Origin: Cyanocohniella sp. LLY
GTDB taxonomy: Bacteria > Cyanobacteriota > Cyanobacteriia > Cyanobacteriales > Nostocaceae
Direction of reading: 5' to 3'
Length of the DNA stretch: 55,891 nt
NCBI GenBank assembly: GCA_022241785.1
Contig: JAKOMP010000007.1
Location: 672 to 56,562, forward strand
Shown here in pieces: positions 1 through 10,272 of the stretch (its first letter is position 1; each line of letters opens with the position of its first letter). The notes under the pieces were generated by a model. It saw only the letters and a list, made by a program, of their open reading frames with translations, ran no database searches and was not told the origin of the DNA. Made by a program: the position numbers and the translations under genes.

Positions 1-68
1 TTTCTTCTCACTCCAAAGCGGCGTTTAAATGCTCTTGGTTTTATTTGTTGGATGGATTTATAGTTCAT
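1..68 (-). CDS. Transposase, N-terminal fragment (runs off the window)
   Basis: The reading frame starts at the ATG whose complement is at 66-68 and stays open to base 1, giving 22 codons that begin MNYKSIQQIKPRAFKRR and continue FGVRR. A good ribosome binding site (GAGGTGAT) lies just upstream. The pattern of a short basic start followed by FKRRFGV is typical of the helix-turn-helix N-terminus of IS5-type DDE transposases in cyanobacteria. Family assignment rests on this pattern only, since the catalytic part is outside the window. The gene points away from the decayed kinase gene that it appears to interrupt. Confidence 0.55.
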   Translation of the reverse strand, partial: MNYKSIQQIKPRAFKRRFGVRR

Positions 69-262
69 TTTTTCATCACCTCAGATTCTGATAATGACAG
101 AATGTGATTTTATCTTTTTTTGGTGATGTTTTTTCTGTCAGACGTTCCGCGATTACAACTATCGCTACAAATACCTCAGGCATCAATCTTTTTAGTTATC
201 TCACCCCATTAAGATTTTAAAAGCTAGCTATCATAACACAAAATCAATTCTGCAAGAGGTCT
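1..262 (-). mobile_element. End of an insertion sequence (partial)
   Basis: The similarity between the decayed kinase gene and its intact paralogue stops abruptly at about 262/263, right after GATTA. It is replaced on the minus strand by GACCTCTTGCAGAATT and then about 190 bp of non-coding sequence leading to a transposase start. This fits an IS end inserted at a TA or TNA target, as used by IS5-type elements. The other end and the target duplication lie outside the window, so the boundary is inferred. Confidence 0.5.
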
Positions 263-1326
263 AATCTTTATCAGCACGAGAAAAGGTGCGAAGACTTGTA
301 CTGATATGTTTTAATCGGCCGCAAGCCATCACCATCGCATCAAGTACTTTAGGTAAATCTTCTAACGTGTAATCTAAGTCAATTAATTCGGCATGATCCA
401 AAATGCCATCATGGGGATTAGGAAGCGATCGCAAATATCTCGTTGACCAATGATAAAATTTTCGACCGTACCAGTTTCTTTGAGTTGTGCCAGACATTGC
501 TCTAAATCATATTTTAAACCCAAAGCACTTTGATAGCGGTCTTCGGCATTTTTTGCCATCAATTTCATGACAATATTTGAAATCACCAGGGGAATCTCGT
601 TCCCTAATTCTGGAGGCATTTTCGCAATATGACAATGGACTAACTCTAGCGGATCATCAGAAATAAACGGCAATTTTCCTGTAAGAATTTCAAAAAACGT
701 TATTCCTAAAGAATAAAAATCACTGCGATAGTCAATTCCTCGATTCATTCTCCCAGTTTGTTCGGGAGATAAGTAAGCTAATGTACCTTCTAAAACATTA
801 GGACTTTTGATTTCTGGGGTTTCTTTAGGTAACAGAGATGCAATACTAAAATCAATTAATTTAATTTGTTTTGTTTCCGGATTAATTAAAATATTAGCGG
901 GTTTAATATCCTTGTGGATAATATGATTTTTATACAATTCTTGAAGAATATTTGTTAATTGGAGGCAGATAGTTAATATTTCAATTAAGTTAAGCGATTG
1001 ATATTGGCGATATTTCCGTAGGGAAATGCCACCAAAGTCTTCCATTACCAAGGCGTAGCTGTTGCGGTAAGATTCTAAGCTATAGAAACTCACAATACCG
1101 GGAATCTTAAGTTTTTGCCGATAGCATACTGATTACGAAACTGTAACATTTCACGAAAAGTGGGGTATTCTCGGTTGAGAATTTTGATGATTACAGATTG
1201 CTGATCTGCTTCTCGTACTGCCCGATAAACTGTGGTTTTAGAACCACAATACAATTGCTCTATAAAAAAATATCCCGGTATTGTGATCGCCAAATCTACA
1301 TCTTTATTCATATTCGTTGACTCCAC
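263..1326 (-). pseudogene. Decayed Ser/Thr kinase-histidine kinase gene
   Basis: This is a remnant of a paralogue of the intact gene at 2847-8717. Three coding pieces can be read. Bases 1090-1326 give the kinase N-lobe (start MNKDVDLAITIPGYFFIEQL). Bases from about 413 to 1110 give the rest of the kinase domain, including HKDIKPANILI and the segment EGTLAYLSPEQTGRMNRG. Bases 263-about 412 give a dimerisation segment of the histidine kinase ending STSLRTFSRADKD. A one-base deletion near 1106-1110 shifts the frame between the first two pieces. At about 413-420 a deletion joins DRFLIP directly to the histidine-kinase segment in another frame, apparently across a short AATCCC match, removing about 1430 codons relative to the paralogue. 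The 3' end is cut by the IS. A functional product is very unlikely. Confidence 0.9.
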
Positions 1327-1715
1327 TCAGATATCTATTTATATTAATAAGTATGCCCTTGTGTGTATACTGTCTAACACAATCTGTAGCGATTACAAGC
1401 CATAACCCCTGTTTGATTAGAAAAAATTTATAATTGAATTGTATGTTTTTGTAAGCGCTTTACTAAAGTTGATAATTTTATTTTTTAATAATAAAATTGG
1501 AGGATTCACCCTGCTAAAATTCTCAATCTAAAAAAATGATAACTACACGAAGATACTCATCAAATAGGGTTTAGGGATAGGTTCATCGAACTCACGTTAA
1601 CATCAATTAAAAAGCCCACAGGTAAAAAACCCAAGGGACTAAAAATATAATTATTCCTCATAGGGACAAGTCTGTAAAACTAGAGAAAACCTAAATTTAG
1701 GTAATAATTGGAAAT
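1327..1715. other. Intergenic region, no gene seen
   Basis: About 390 bp of AT-rich sequence between the decayed kinase gene and the methyltransferase stop codon. Both neighbours are on the minus strand, so it holds the former promoter of the decayed gene and the 3' side of the methyltransferase. No reading frame, repeat or clear terminator hairpin was recognised. Confidence 0.6.
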
Positions 1716-2750
1716 TTAAGACTTAATTCCCTCTACGATACTGGTACCATAGTTATCGTAAATAGGCTGAATAGATGTAATTTTCCAGCCAGCTTGACTG
1801 TAAATATACTGCCATTGCTCTTCGGTACGTTCCTTTCCAGGACAAGAGATCATCATGTTGATATCGAGGAATTTGGCTGCTGTGCCACTGACATTTCCTA
1901 TTGGTGGCAAAACTGCATCTACGCAAATTATGCGACCATTACCTTCCATTCTGGCGTGACAATTCTTGAGCAGTTGAATACATTTGGCATCATCCCAGTC
2001 ATGAATGACGAGTTTCATAATGTAAACATCTGCAGCTGGTACATCCTCGAACATATCTCCACCAATAAACTGGATGCGGTCAATAATATCTTCTGGTTCG
2101 TTGACTATTTTGCTTTTAGCGATGGGGATTAAGTCTGGGATGTCTAGGACAATGCCATGCAGATGTGGATATTTTCTTACCAATTCCAGGGCGAGATGAC
2201 CAAAACCACCGCCGATATCAGCAACTTTTTTACTCTCCGATAAATCACAATGCTTCAGCACACCTCGCAGAGAATTGAGGCTATTTGATTGCATCGCTGC
2301 GCCAAAATCTGCCATCTCTTTGGGGTTAGCTTGGCAATAATCCCAATACTCCATTCCTAATTGATTTTTTGTCTGTGGCTGACCTGTAGTTAGTGCATCA
2401 GGAAAACCTGCCCATATTTGCCACCAAGTACCACCAAAAATTTCTGCTAGTTTTTTGACGGATACAGACGAGTCTAATGTTAGGACATCTGATAATGGGG
2501 TGGCGCCAAATTTGCCATCCGCATCTTCTGTGAAAACACCTACACTGGCACAGGCACGTAAAACTCTGGACAAAAACTCAGTGTCAGCTTTGACACCATG
2601 AACTTGGGTCAATTGCATTGCTGATTGAGGACCATGACACTTGATTAAATCGGGTATATCAAGACGAGTAATTGTGGAAATTGTCTGCGAAACCCACGCA
2701 CCTACGAGCATCTGCATCACAATTTCTTGTGGGGCTACTTCTGGATTCAC
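1716..2750 (-). CDS. SAM-dependent O-methyltransferase, family 2
   Basis: This 344-residue protein is of the plant-type O-methyltransferase family (hydroxyneurosporene/acetylserotonin O-methyltransferase-like), which moves a methyl group from S-adenosylmethionine to a hydroxyl group of a small molecule. The N-terminal third is the helical dimerisation region. The SAM-binding motif DIGGGFGHLALELV is near residue 180, with the acidic residue closing the second strand in IVLDIPDLI. The family signature LVIHDWDDAKCIQLL is near residue 245, where the His is the usual catalytic base, and the C-terminal ERTEEQWQYIYSQAGW is also typical. Length is normal. The substrate cannot be told from sequence. 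The gene sits between the decayed and intact copies of a kinase gene on the same strand, but 96 bp separate it from the intact kinase and nothing shows a functional link. Confidence 0.85.
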   Translation of the reverse strand: MNPEVAPQEIVMQMLVGAWVSQTISTITRLDIPDLIKCHGPQSAMQLTQVHGVKADTEFLSRVLRACASVGVFTEDADGKFGATPLSDVLTLDSSVSVKKLAEIFGGTWWQIWAGFPDALTTGQPQTKNQLGMEYWDYCQANPKEMADFGAAMQSNSLNSLRGVLKHCDLSESKKVADIGGGFGHLALELVRKYPHLHGIVLDIPDLIPIAKSKIVNEPEDIIDRIQFIGGDMFEDVPAADVYIMKLVIHDWDDAKCIQLLKNCHARMEGNGRIICVDAVLPPIGNVSGTAAKFLDINMMISCPGKERTEEQWQYIYSQAGWKITSIQPIYDNYGTSIVEGIKS

Positions 2751-2846
2751 TGTTTAACCCTCTGTATCTGCAATGTTTACTTTTGTACACAAAATTTAGT
2801 TTACCAGGTAAGTAAGGAGTAGGGAATCAGAATTTTTGCTAGATAT

Positions 2847-5800
2847 TTAATTTCCTGCGGTCCAGGGAATACAGATGATAAATTCTGCTCCTTTTCCTAG
2901 TTCCGAAACTACTTCAATATTTCCACCATGTTTTTCTACGACAATTTGACGAGCGATCGCTAGTCCTAAACCTGTGCCCTTACCTACGGTTTTAGTAGTA
3001 AATAAATGCTCGAATACTTGTTTTCTAACTTCTTCTGTCATCCCCTGACCATTATCGGCAATGATAATTTTAATGTGATTATTTTCTAGTGAAGTTGTGA
3101 TAGTAATTTGGTTAGGATTGGCTTTAATTTCGGCAAAACTTAAACCTATATTAGATTCTTCTAAAACATCAATGGCATTGGCTAAAATATTCATGAACAC
3201 CTGATTTAATTGACCAGGAAAACATTCAATTTCAGGTAAATCGCCATATTTAGTAATCACTTCAATTTCTGGACGATGTTCGTTGGCTTTCAGGCGATGT
3301 TTGAGAATTAAAATTGTACTATCGATGCCTTTATGGATTTGAAATAATACTTTATAATCTTTGTCGGCACGAGAGAAAGTGCGTAAACTAGTGCTAATAT
3401 TTTTGAGGCGATCGCACGCTATTTCCATTGTGTCAATTACTTTGGGCAAGTCTTCTAAAGTATAATCCAAGTCAATTTCTTCAGCATGGTCGAGAATCTC
3501 ATCACCCGGATTATTAAAGGTTTCTTGATATAATTTCAAATGTGTGATCACATCATCAAGGGTGGGTTTAGTTTGCTTGAGACTCGCCGCAATAAAGCCG
3601 AGGGGATTATTCATTTCATGGGCTACACCGGCCACTAAATTACCCAAAGCTGACATTTTTTCATTTTGAACTAACTGGATTTGAGTTTGTTGGAGTTCTT
3701 GTAAAGTAAATTTGAGTTCCTCTGCTTTTTTTTGCCGCTCGGCTTCGGCCCGTTTGCGATCGCTAATATCTAAAACGACACCATCCCACAGCAGATCACC
3801 ATTTTCTTGTAGTTCTGGTTGGGCAGCAACTTGAACCCATTTCTCCTGACCACTGGCTGTAATAATCCGCCATTCATGGCGAAATGGCATCAGATTTTGG
3901 GCTGCGGAGAACATAGCTTGATTAATTTCTAAATTATCATCAGGATGTTCAAAATCACGCAGACTTTTATTACCTGATATCAGTTCCTGAACTTTGACTC
4001 CATAAAGATGGTTGCAGCCAGAACTGACATAAGGCGTAGATGCATGACCATCAGCCGTGGTTCGGAGTTGGTAAATTACTCCAGGAATATTGTCAGCAAA
4101 CTTTTTAAAGCGCGCTTCGCTAACACGCAATGCTTCTAAAGATTCTTGCAAATCTTGGGCATAAATCTGTGTTTGCTGATATATGCGGGCATTTTCTAAA
4201 GAAATTGCGGCTTGAGTACACAAAAGATGGAGAATTTCCAGGCGATCGCTGGTAAATGCCCCGACTGTGAGATTATTTTCTAAGTATAAAATACCAATTA
4301 GCTTACCCTGGTGAAGAATAGGGGTACACAAAACACTTTTAGGGCTGTGGTGCAATATGTAGGGGTCAACAGCCAGATATAGGTGAACTCCCGCATTGCC
4401 AATCACTGAAGGTTTGAGGGTATTTCTTACCATCTGAATCAGAGAAACGGGGACACTCTGGCTATTTTCTATGGGAAGGGAACACAAGATCATGTCCGGT
4501 TGTCCGATTTGAGACAGAGCCTCAATTACCCACTGATCATCTTTGGGCATTAACAATACACACTTATCGGCTCCAGCACTTTCCTGCACTACCCGTAGTA
4601 AGGCTGAGAGTAACTTTTCGAGTTCGATTTCACTGGAGAGGGTTTGAGATGCTTTAAAGATGGTTGCTAAATCTAGAGCCTCGGAGATGCTACTACTACC
4701 TGATGACGAACCTTTACTAGTCTGAGAAGAAGCCGCGAAGATGGTTTCTGTCAAAGTCAAAGACTGTTGCTGCTGTTGCAAAATAGATGCCAGTAATTGA
4801 GGATAACGTTGCTCTAAATCGTTGACTTTGGCGGAGCTACCCCAACGCGTATAGACATAATAAGCATTGGTCATGTAAGATTGGGCGATCGCTTCTTTAC
4901 CCCATGCAAGGTAGAATTTCGCCGCTAGTTCATGAGCTAGGGCTTCTTCTTGAATATATTTATGTTCTTGAGCGAGAAAAATCGCGCGATCGTAATCTTC
5001 AATGGCTTCAGATTTGTTACCTAAGATGCGATTGTATTCTGCCTTGACCAAATAAAATTTATGCAAATGGTTAATAGGTGCATAGTCAGACCATTTCTTT
5101 AGCTTTTCTTGATTAGCTGCTACTTTTTCTAAATATTCAGTTTGCGCCAACTCCGTAGCGGATGAACATAGTGCCAAATATACCAAAGAACTATAAAAGT
5201 TAAATAGTGTAATCACAAACATCCCTAGCATACTATCGGCATAGGATTCTTCTACTAACGCAGCATATGCTGAAGCTTGTTCATACTGCCCAAATAAATA
5301 GCAGAGAACCATTTTGTTGTAGTACAAATAGTAAAGACAACTGTAATTATTGGTTACTTGCAGTTGAGGTAAAGACTGGGTTTCATTATACACCTCTCCT
5401 ACTAATTGACTTAGATCATCCGCACGTCCTAGCAAATTCAAAACTGTTTGCTGATAGATTAAATGAAAATTGAGAGCAGGTGTTTGTTTAATTTGCAAAA
5501 TCCCCTGTCTATAAATTTCCATTTCCGATGCTAAAGCAGTCAATTCGTCACCTGCAAAATAAGCATAGCAGCAATAAATGTGCGCGTTTAACGCACTGCT
5601 TTCTAAATCTCCCGTTTCTAAACCAACTTGATAACCTTCTTGGAAAAATGGTAATACATTTTTCAGTGGTTCTTGCCAATGACTAATGTAACCATATACT
5701 ACGAAATAAGTCCGACATTTACATCTGAGAATTTGAAAATGTTCCAGAATATTCAGAGCTAGTCGCCCAAACTGATATCCAGCGTCCAAATTACCCACTA

Positions 5801-8717
5801 CCCCGCACAGCACCAGCCCATAATCAGCGTAAGCAAATGCAGAAACGGCACAATTACCATAAGTAATAGATATATTTATTTGCTGAAAAATTAGTAATGG
5901 CAACAGCATGGGAGCCACTTGATAAGCCGATGGAACCATTTGGGTTAAAATTCTCATGGTTGCCAGTTTAATGGGATCAGTTATGATTTCTAAGTCCACC
6001 AAACTGGGAATAGAAACATCTTTCCATGCCAGTAAAGTTTGCTCTAGTGCTTGTCCAATATCCCCAGGCGTTGGCTGTTCTGGAAACTCTACCCCCAATA
6101 GCTGTAGCACTTGTAAACCAATTTGTATGGCTGTCAGTAATTGATTTTTAGCTTTAGCAGCCAGCATCTTGATTTCATAAATCCTGATCTTTTCAATTAA
6201 GCTGTGAGTTCTTTGGAGAATTACCCCGGCGAATTCCTCCATTTGCTGATAATTCGTATTCAAATAAGCAACTTCTGCGGCTTCTTCATACAACATATGA
6301 GTTAGTTCATACTGAGAATTCCAGCTATCTTTTGGTAATAAGTTAATGCCAATAGTTAAATAATCAATTGCTGCTCCATAAGCCGTTGCTGCCTTAGCTT
6401 TGCTAGCGGACTGCAAATTCAACTCAACTAGTTTATCTCGCTCCCCTGATTGGATAATTAAATTACGTCCGATATTTAACTGATTGACAATATCAAAAAT
6501 TTTTTCTTCCCATGCATCATTTGCCGTATTTTCCAGCAGGAGTTTACCAATTTTTAAGTGAGTAGCTTGTTTCTGCTCATCGGGAATTAAAGAATATGCA
6601 GCTTGCTGCACACGGTCATGTAAAAATTTATAGGTAACATTGTTAATTAATGATTGATGCTTGTTTGAAACTAGCTGATCATCATCTGTATCTTGAATAA
6701 AAAATTTATAAACTTCATTAGTCGGTAAAATTAAACCTTCTTGCAACGCTTTCCATAAACAAGATGCTGTTTCTATTTCCGATTGCTCTGAAATAACTGC
6801 CAAAGTAGATAAATCGAATTGATTGCCAATACAAGCAGCTAATTGCAATACATCTTGAGATGAACGAGGCAAATTTTGGAGTTGAAATGTCATAAATATG
6901 ACAACATCATCTGTAATTGTTAGCTGATTAATTTGTGAAATATCGCATTCCCAGCAACTTGCTGCAAAATTGAAATTAATTAGATTTTTTTGATATAAAG
7001 CTTTGAGAAACTGGGTAGCAAAAAAGGGATTTCCTGCGGTTTTTTGATAGACAAATTGAGCAAGGGGACAACTCACAGTTTCTGAGCATCCTAGTGTGTC
7101 AGCCACTAACTGATTTAATTTACATTCACTGAGTGGTTGCAAAGTAATGGTATTAACTGTTGCACCAATTTTGCTAATTTCCTCTAATGTCAACATCAAA
7201 GGATGTGCCGGAAAGACTTCATTGTCTCGATAAGCACCAATAATTAACATATAAGCAGAATTAGCTTCACTCATCAGTAGTTGAATCAACTTTAAAGAAG
7301 CCGAATCTGCCCACTGTAAATCATCCAAGAAAATAACTAATGGATGCTCTTTCGTGGTGAAAACTTGCACAAACTTCCAAAATAATAAATTAAAGCGATT
7401 TTGGGCGGCTGTTCCTAAAAGTTCTGCTACTGGTGGTTGCTCCCCAATAATTTTAGCTAATTCGGGAATCACTTCAATAATTGCCTGTCCATTCTCGCCA
7501 ACAGTATTTAATATCTTAGTTTTCCATTGCTGGATTTGACTATCACTTTCGCCTAATAACTGCCACATCAAGCCTCGAAATGCCTGCACAAATGCTGAGA
7601 AAGGAATACTTTTTTGAAATTGGTCAAATTTCCCTTTAATAAAATATCCGCGTTGCCCCACAATTGGTTTATGTACTTCATTGACAACCACAGTTTTACC
7701 AATACCTGAAAACCCGGACACTAGCATAATTTCGCTGTTACCATCAGCTACTCTTTCAAAGGCTTGTAATAATGTTTCTACTTCTTGTTCTCGACCATAG
7801 AGTTTTTCGGGAATTAAAAATCGGTCAGTGATATCTCGACTTGCTAATGTAAAATCTGTAATTGTATCTGTGATTTGTAATTCTGAGAGACAAATTTCTA
7901 AATCATGCTTTAATCCAGCTGCACTTTGATATCTATCTTCGGCATTTTTTGCCATTAATTTGGCAATTATTTCGGAGATGATTGGCGGTATATTTGGATT
8001 GATATTATGAACTGATGGGGGGATTTTGGCAAGATGAGCATGTACCAATTCCATCGGATCATTAGATGAAAATGGTAATTTCTCTGTGAATATTTCGTAG
8101 AAAGTAATGCCTAAACTATAAAAATCTGTGCGATAATCTATACCCCGATTCATTCTGCCAGTTTGTTCGGGAGAAATATAACTCAACGTGCCTTCTAAGA
8201 CATTAGTATTTTGTAGTTGTGGGGTTTCTCTTGGTAGTAAAGAAGCAATACTAAAGTCAATTAATTTAATTTGTTTGGTTTCCGGATGAATCAGGATATT
8301 TGCGGGTTTAATATCTTTATGAATAACTTGGTGCTGGTGTAGTGCTTCGAGGGTTGTAGTTATGGCAATGGCAATATTGAGAAAATCACTCATGGAGAAT
8401 TTTTCATTTCCCATTCTCCATTCTTTGAGGGAAATACCACCAAAATCCTCCATGACTAAGGCATAACCATTGCGGTAGGGTTCTAAGCTGATGGGTTTAA
8501 TGATGCCTGGTATGTCTAAGTTTTTGGTGATGGTGTACTGATTACGGAATTGAACAATTTCGCCAAAGGTGGGATATTCATTCCGCATCAGTTTGATTAC
8601 TACTGATTTTTGGTCACTTTCACGGTTGCATCGGTATACTAAAGTGCGTATACCTGCGTAAAGTCGTTCTGTGATGGAGTAACCAGAAATTGTCATAGTG
8701 TTATTACTCAATACCAT
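2847..8717 (-). CDS. Ser/Thr kinase-ATPase-GAF-PAS-histidine kinase
   Basis: This 1956-residue signalling protein belongs to the dual-kinase type common in heterocyst-forming cyanobacteria. In order it has: an N-terminal Ser/Thr kinase (about 10-270; Lys in VVIKLM, catalytic loop HKDIKPANI near 131, DFS in place of DFG, activation segment GTLSYISPEQTGRMNRG near 177); an AAA-type ATPase with Walker A GFSGIGKT near 332 and Walker B LVIFLDDLQWAD near 457; a long helical-repeat region (about 600-1300); a GAF domain (about 1365-1515); a PAS domain (about 1535-1660); and a histidine kinase with the phospho-acceptor His in VAGVAHEMNNP near 1700 and ATP-binding boxes DNGQGM and GKGTGLGLAI near 1886-1917. 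It has no receiver domain or membrane segment, so it is probably cytoplasmic. A later start at 8696 (MTISGYS) is possible. The signal sensed is unknown. Confidence 0.93.
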   Translation of the reverse strand: MVLSNNTMTISGYSITERLYAGIRTLVYRCNRESDQKSVVIKLMRNEYPTFGEIVQFRNQYTITKNLDIPGIIKPISLEPYRNGYALVMEDFGGISLKEWRMGNEKFSMSDFLNIAIAITTTLEALHQHQVIHKDIKPANILIHPETKQIKLIDFSIASLLPRETPQLQNTNVLEGTLSYISPEQTGRMNRGIDYRTDFYSLGITFYEIFTEKLPFSSNDPMELVHAHLAKIPPSVHNINPNIPPIISEIIAKLMAKNAEDRYQSAAGLKHDLEICLSELQITDTITDFTLASRDITDRFLIPEKLYGREQEVETLLQAFERVADGNSEIMLVSGFSGIGKTVVVNEVHKPIVGQRGYFIKGKFDQFQKSIPFSAFVQAFRGLMWQLLGESDSQIQQWKTKILNTVGENGQAIIEVIPELAKIIGEQPPVAELLGTAAQNRFNLLFWKFVQVFTTKEHPLVIFLDDLQWADSASLKLIQLLMSEANSAYMLIIGAYRDNEVFPAHPLMLTLEEISKIGATVNTITLQPLSECKLNQLVADTLGCSETVSCPLAQFVYQKTAGNPFFATQFLKALYQKNLINFNFAASCWECDISQINQLTITDDVVIFMTFQLQNLPRSSQDVLQLAACIGNQFDLSTLAVISEQSEIETASCLWKALQEGLILPTNEVYKFFIQDTDDDQLVSNKHQSLINNVTYKFLHDRVQQAAYSLIPDEQKQATHLKIGKLLLENTANDAWEEKIFDIVNQLNIGRNLIIQSGERDKLVELNLQSASKAKAATAYGAAIDYLTIGINLLPKDSWNSQYELTHMLYEEAAEVAYLNTNYQQMEEFAGVILQRTHSLIEKIRIYEIKMLAAKAKNQLLTAIQIGLQVLQLLGVEFPEQPTPGDIGQALEQTLLAWKDVSIPSLVDLEIITDPIKLATMRILTQMVPSAYQVAPMLLPLLIFQQINISITYGNCAVSAFAYADYGLVLCGVVGNLDAGYQFGRLALNILEHFQILRCKCRTYFVVYGYISHWQEPLKNVLPFFQEGYQVGLETGDLESSALNAHIYCCYAYFAGDELTALASEMEIYRQGILQIKQTPALNFHLIYQQTVLNLLGRADDLSQLVGEVYNETQSLPQLQVTNNYSCLYYLYYNKMVLCYLFGQYEQASAYAALVEESYADSMLGMFVITLFNFYSSLVYLALCSSATELAQTEYLEKVAANQEKLKKWSDYAPINHLHKFYLVKAEYNRILGNKSEAIEDYDRAIFLAQEHKYIQEEALAHELAAKFYLAWGKEAIAQSYMTNAYYVYTRWGSSAKVNDLEQRYPQLLASILQQQQQSLTLTETIFAASSQTSKGSSSGSSSISEALDLATIFKASQTLSSEIELEKLLSALLRVVQESAGADKCVLLMPKDDQWVIEALSQIGQPDMILCSLPIENSQSVPVSLIQMVRNTLKPSVIGNAGVHLYLAVDPYILHHSPKSVLCTPILHQGKLIGILYLENNLTVGAFTSDRLEILHLLCTQAAISLENARIYQQTQIYAQDLQESLEALRVSEARFKKFADNIPGVIYQLRTTADGHASTPYVSSGCNHLYGVKVQELISGNKSLRDFEHPDDNLEINQAMFSAAQNLMPFRHEWRIITASGQEKWVQVAAQPELQENGDLLWDGVVLDISDRKRAEAERQKKAEELKFTLQELQQTQIQLVQNEKMSALGNLVAGVAHEMNNPLGFIAASLKQTKPTLDDVITHLKLYQETFNNPGDEILDHAEEIDLDYTLEDLPKVIDTMEIACDRLKNISTSLRTFSRADKDYKVLFQIHKGIDSTILILKHRLKANEHRPEIEVITKYGDLPEIECFPGQLNQVFMNILANAIDVLEESNIGLSFAEIKANPNQITITTSLENNHIKIIIADNGQGMTEEVRKQVFEHLFTTKTVGKGTGLGLAIARQIVVEKHGGNIEVVSELGKGAEFIICIPWTAGN

Positions 8718-8834
8718 ATTAGTCGGCTAAAATATAACTTTTAAACTGCAATACTTAAGTTAATTTTGCCCAGAAACAACGAGTCAATAACACAGAATAC
8801 TCTTGATTTGTCTAGCTTTAAATACTTACTAAAT

Positions 8835-9653
8835 TTAGGTTTGGGAATATACCAAATTTGTAATTAATTCACCGCTCATTACGGTTACTGCTTGTCCAGA
8901 AAGAAACACGCGATCGCCTCCTGAATACCTTACCTTGACTACTCCACCGCGACGAGATGCTTGATAAGCCAAAAATTCATCTTTACCCAGGCGATCGCGC
9001 CAGAAAGCCGCCAAGCAACAATGGGCAGATCCAGTTACTGGGTCTTCATCTATACCTACTCCCGGAGCAAAAAAGCGCGAAACGAAATCGTATTCAGAAT
9101 CAGGTTGAGTTTGGCTAGTAACAATCACCTTCGTAATAGGCAATGTTTTCAATTGTTGAAAATTAGGCTGAATTTGTCGTACCAACTCTTCAGACTCCAC
9201 CTCGACTAAATACCCCAAAGAATTTTGCAGCACAGATTTACAAGATACACCCAAAGCCTCGCTCAGTTGTGGAGACGCAACTGTTACCTGAGAGTGATTC
9301 ACGGGAAAATCTAACTCAATCCACTCACCCAAGTGCTTGGCAAGCAAAACACCGCTTTTGGTATGGAACCGCGCAACTTCATCAGGTAACAAATGCCCTT
9401 GCGACCAAAGTACATGGGCGCTAGCTAAGGTAGCATGACCACAAAGCGGGACTTCCACAGATGGCGTAAACCAACGCAGATTAAAACCATCATCCTGTCT
9501 GACCAAAAAAGCAGTTTCCGATAAATTCATCTCCTGGGCTACATTCTGCATCCAGCCATCATCTATAGATTCAGACAAAACACAGACAGCCGCCGGATTA
9601 CCCGCAAAAGGTTTATCAGTAAAAGCATCAACTTGAGTAATAATCTGTCCCAT
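8835..9653 (-). CDS. PhzF-family isomerase-like protein
   Basis: This 272-residue protein belongs to the PhzF phenazine-biosynthesis-like family, which has a two-lobed diaminopimelate-epimerase fold and acts as isomerases on small metabolites. Family marks are the start ITQVDAFTDKPFAGNPAAV, the catalytic-Glu segment MNLSETAFLV near residue 45, CGHATLASAHV near 72, and DPVTGSAHCCLAAFW near 205. Length is usual for the family. No phenazine genes lie nearby and most cyanobacterial members have no known substrate, so the name should not be read as a pathway assignment. The start ATG is preceded by a weak Shine-Dalgarno-like stretch. Confidence 0.9.
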   Translation of the reverse strand: MGQIITQVDAFTDKPFAGNPAAVCVLSESIDDGWMQNVAQEMNLSETAFLVRQDDGFNLRWFTPSVEVPLCGHATLASAHVLWSQGHLLPDEVARFHTKSGVLLAKHLGEWIELDFPVNHSQVTVASPQLSEALGVSCKSVLQNSLGYLVEVESEELVRQIQPNFQQLKTLPITKVIVTSQTQPDSEYDFVSRFFAPGVGIDEDPVTGSAHCCLAAFWRDRLGKDEFLAYQASRRGGVVKVRYSGGDRVFLSGQAVTVMSGELITNLVYSQT

Positions 9654-9712
9654 AAAATCGCCCAGAAGCTATTGATTTGTTTAGATAAGTAGAACCGGGT
9701 AAATAATTAAAG

Positions 9713-9766
9713 GTTTGTAGTGAGAACTAAAGTTCTCAAATCAGGACTAAAGTCCTGACTACAAAC
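9713..9766. repeat. Double-hairpin extragenic repeat
   Basis: An outer inverted repeat, GTTTGTAGT at 9713-9721 and ACTACAAAC at 9758-9766, encloses two smaller palindromes, GAGAACTAAAGTTCTC and CAGGACTAAAGTCCTG. The same design, with outer arms around two inner palindromes, recurs at 55415-55470. It lies between two minus-strand genes and could fold in RNA, perhaps serving as a terminator or processing site; that role is inference. Confidence 0.75.
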
Positions 9767-9834
9767 TGATTTTCAGTAAATTTACATTACTTTACATAGC
9801 TTGGTTTTTTCAAGTCGTTTTACTTATACGGAAG

Positions 9835-10272
9835 TTAGACCGCTTCCTTGAGATGGGAATGGAAAAACTTTGTCAACTCGCGCCAAGCATCTTCATCTGC
9901 CAAACGATTGTAAGAAGAACGTTCATGGCAGAAAAAACCATGATCAGCATCAGGATAGACCTTTAGATTGTACTCTTTACCCAATTCTTGGAATCGAGAC
10001 TCGACTTGTTTAATACGTTCAAGGGGAATAAATGGATCAACACCACCGTGAAATAAGTATACAGGGACTTGAATATCTTTGACTGCATCAATCCACTCAT
10101 CTAGAACCATGCCATAAAATGGAGATGCTGCGGCAATTTCATCTGATAACTTGCAAGCAGTGAGAAAAGCCAAACCCCCACCTAGACAGAACCCCATCAC
10201 TCCAACCAGATCTAAAAGTACATCTGGTTGTGACTTGAGATAAGTTATGGCTGCTCTTAAATCCTCTACTTT
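9835..10272 (-). pseudogene. Dienelactone hydrolase, N-terminally truncated
   Basis: The sequence encodes the C-terminal part of a dienelactone hydrolase-family alpha/beta hydrolase. Homology begins at about 10272 with KVEDLRAAITYLKSQPDV and runs through the nucleophile motif GVMGFCLGGG, the Asp in FHGGVDPFIP and the His in DADHGFF, so the Cys-Asp-His triad is intact. The first hundred or so residues normal for this family of about 240 residues are missing. Upstream, the frame runs into the end of an unrelated small gene and then stop codons. An ATG at 10198-10200 could start a 121-residue product, but that would lack the first strands of the fold. I read it as a truncated gene joined to foreign sequence. 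Confidence 0.75.

Noticed and set aside
1794-2132. 112-codon plus-strand open frame
   Set aside because: It is antisense to the well-supported O-methyltransferase gene and has no recognisable domain.
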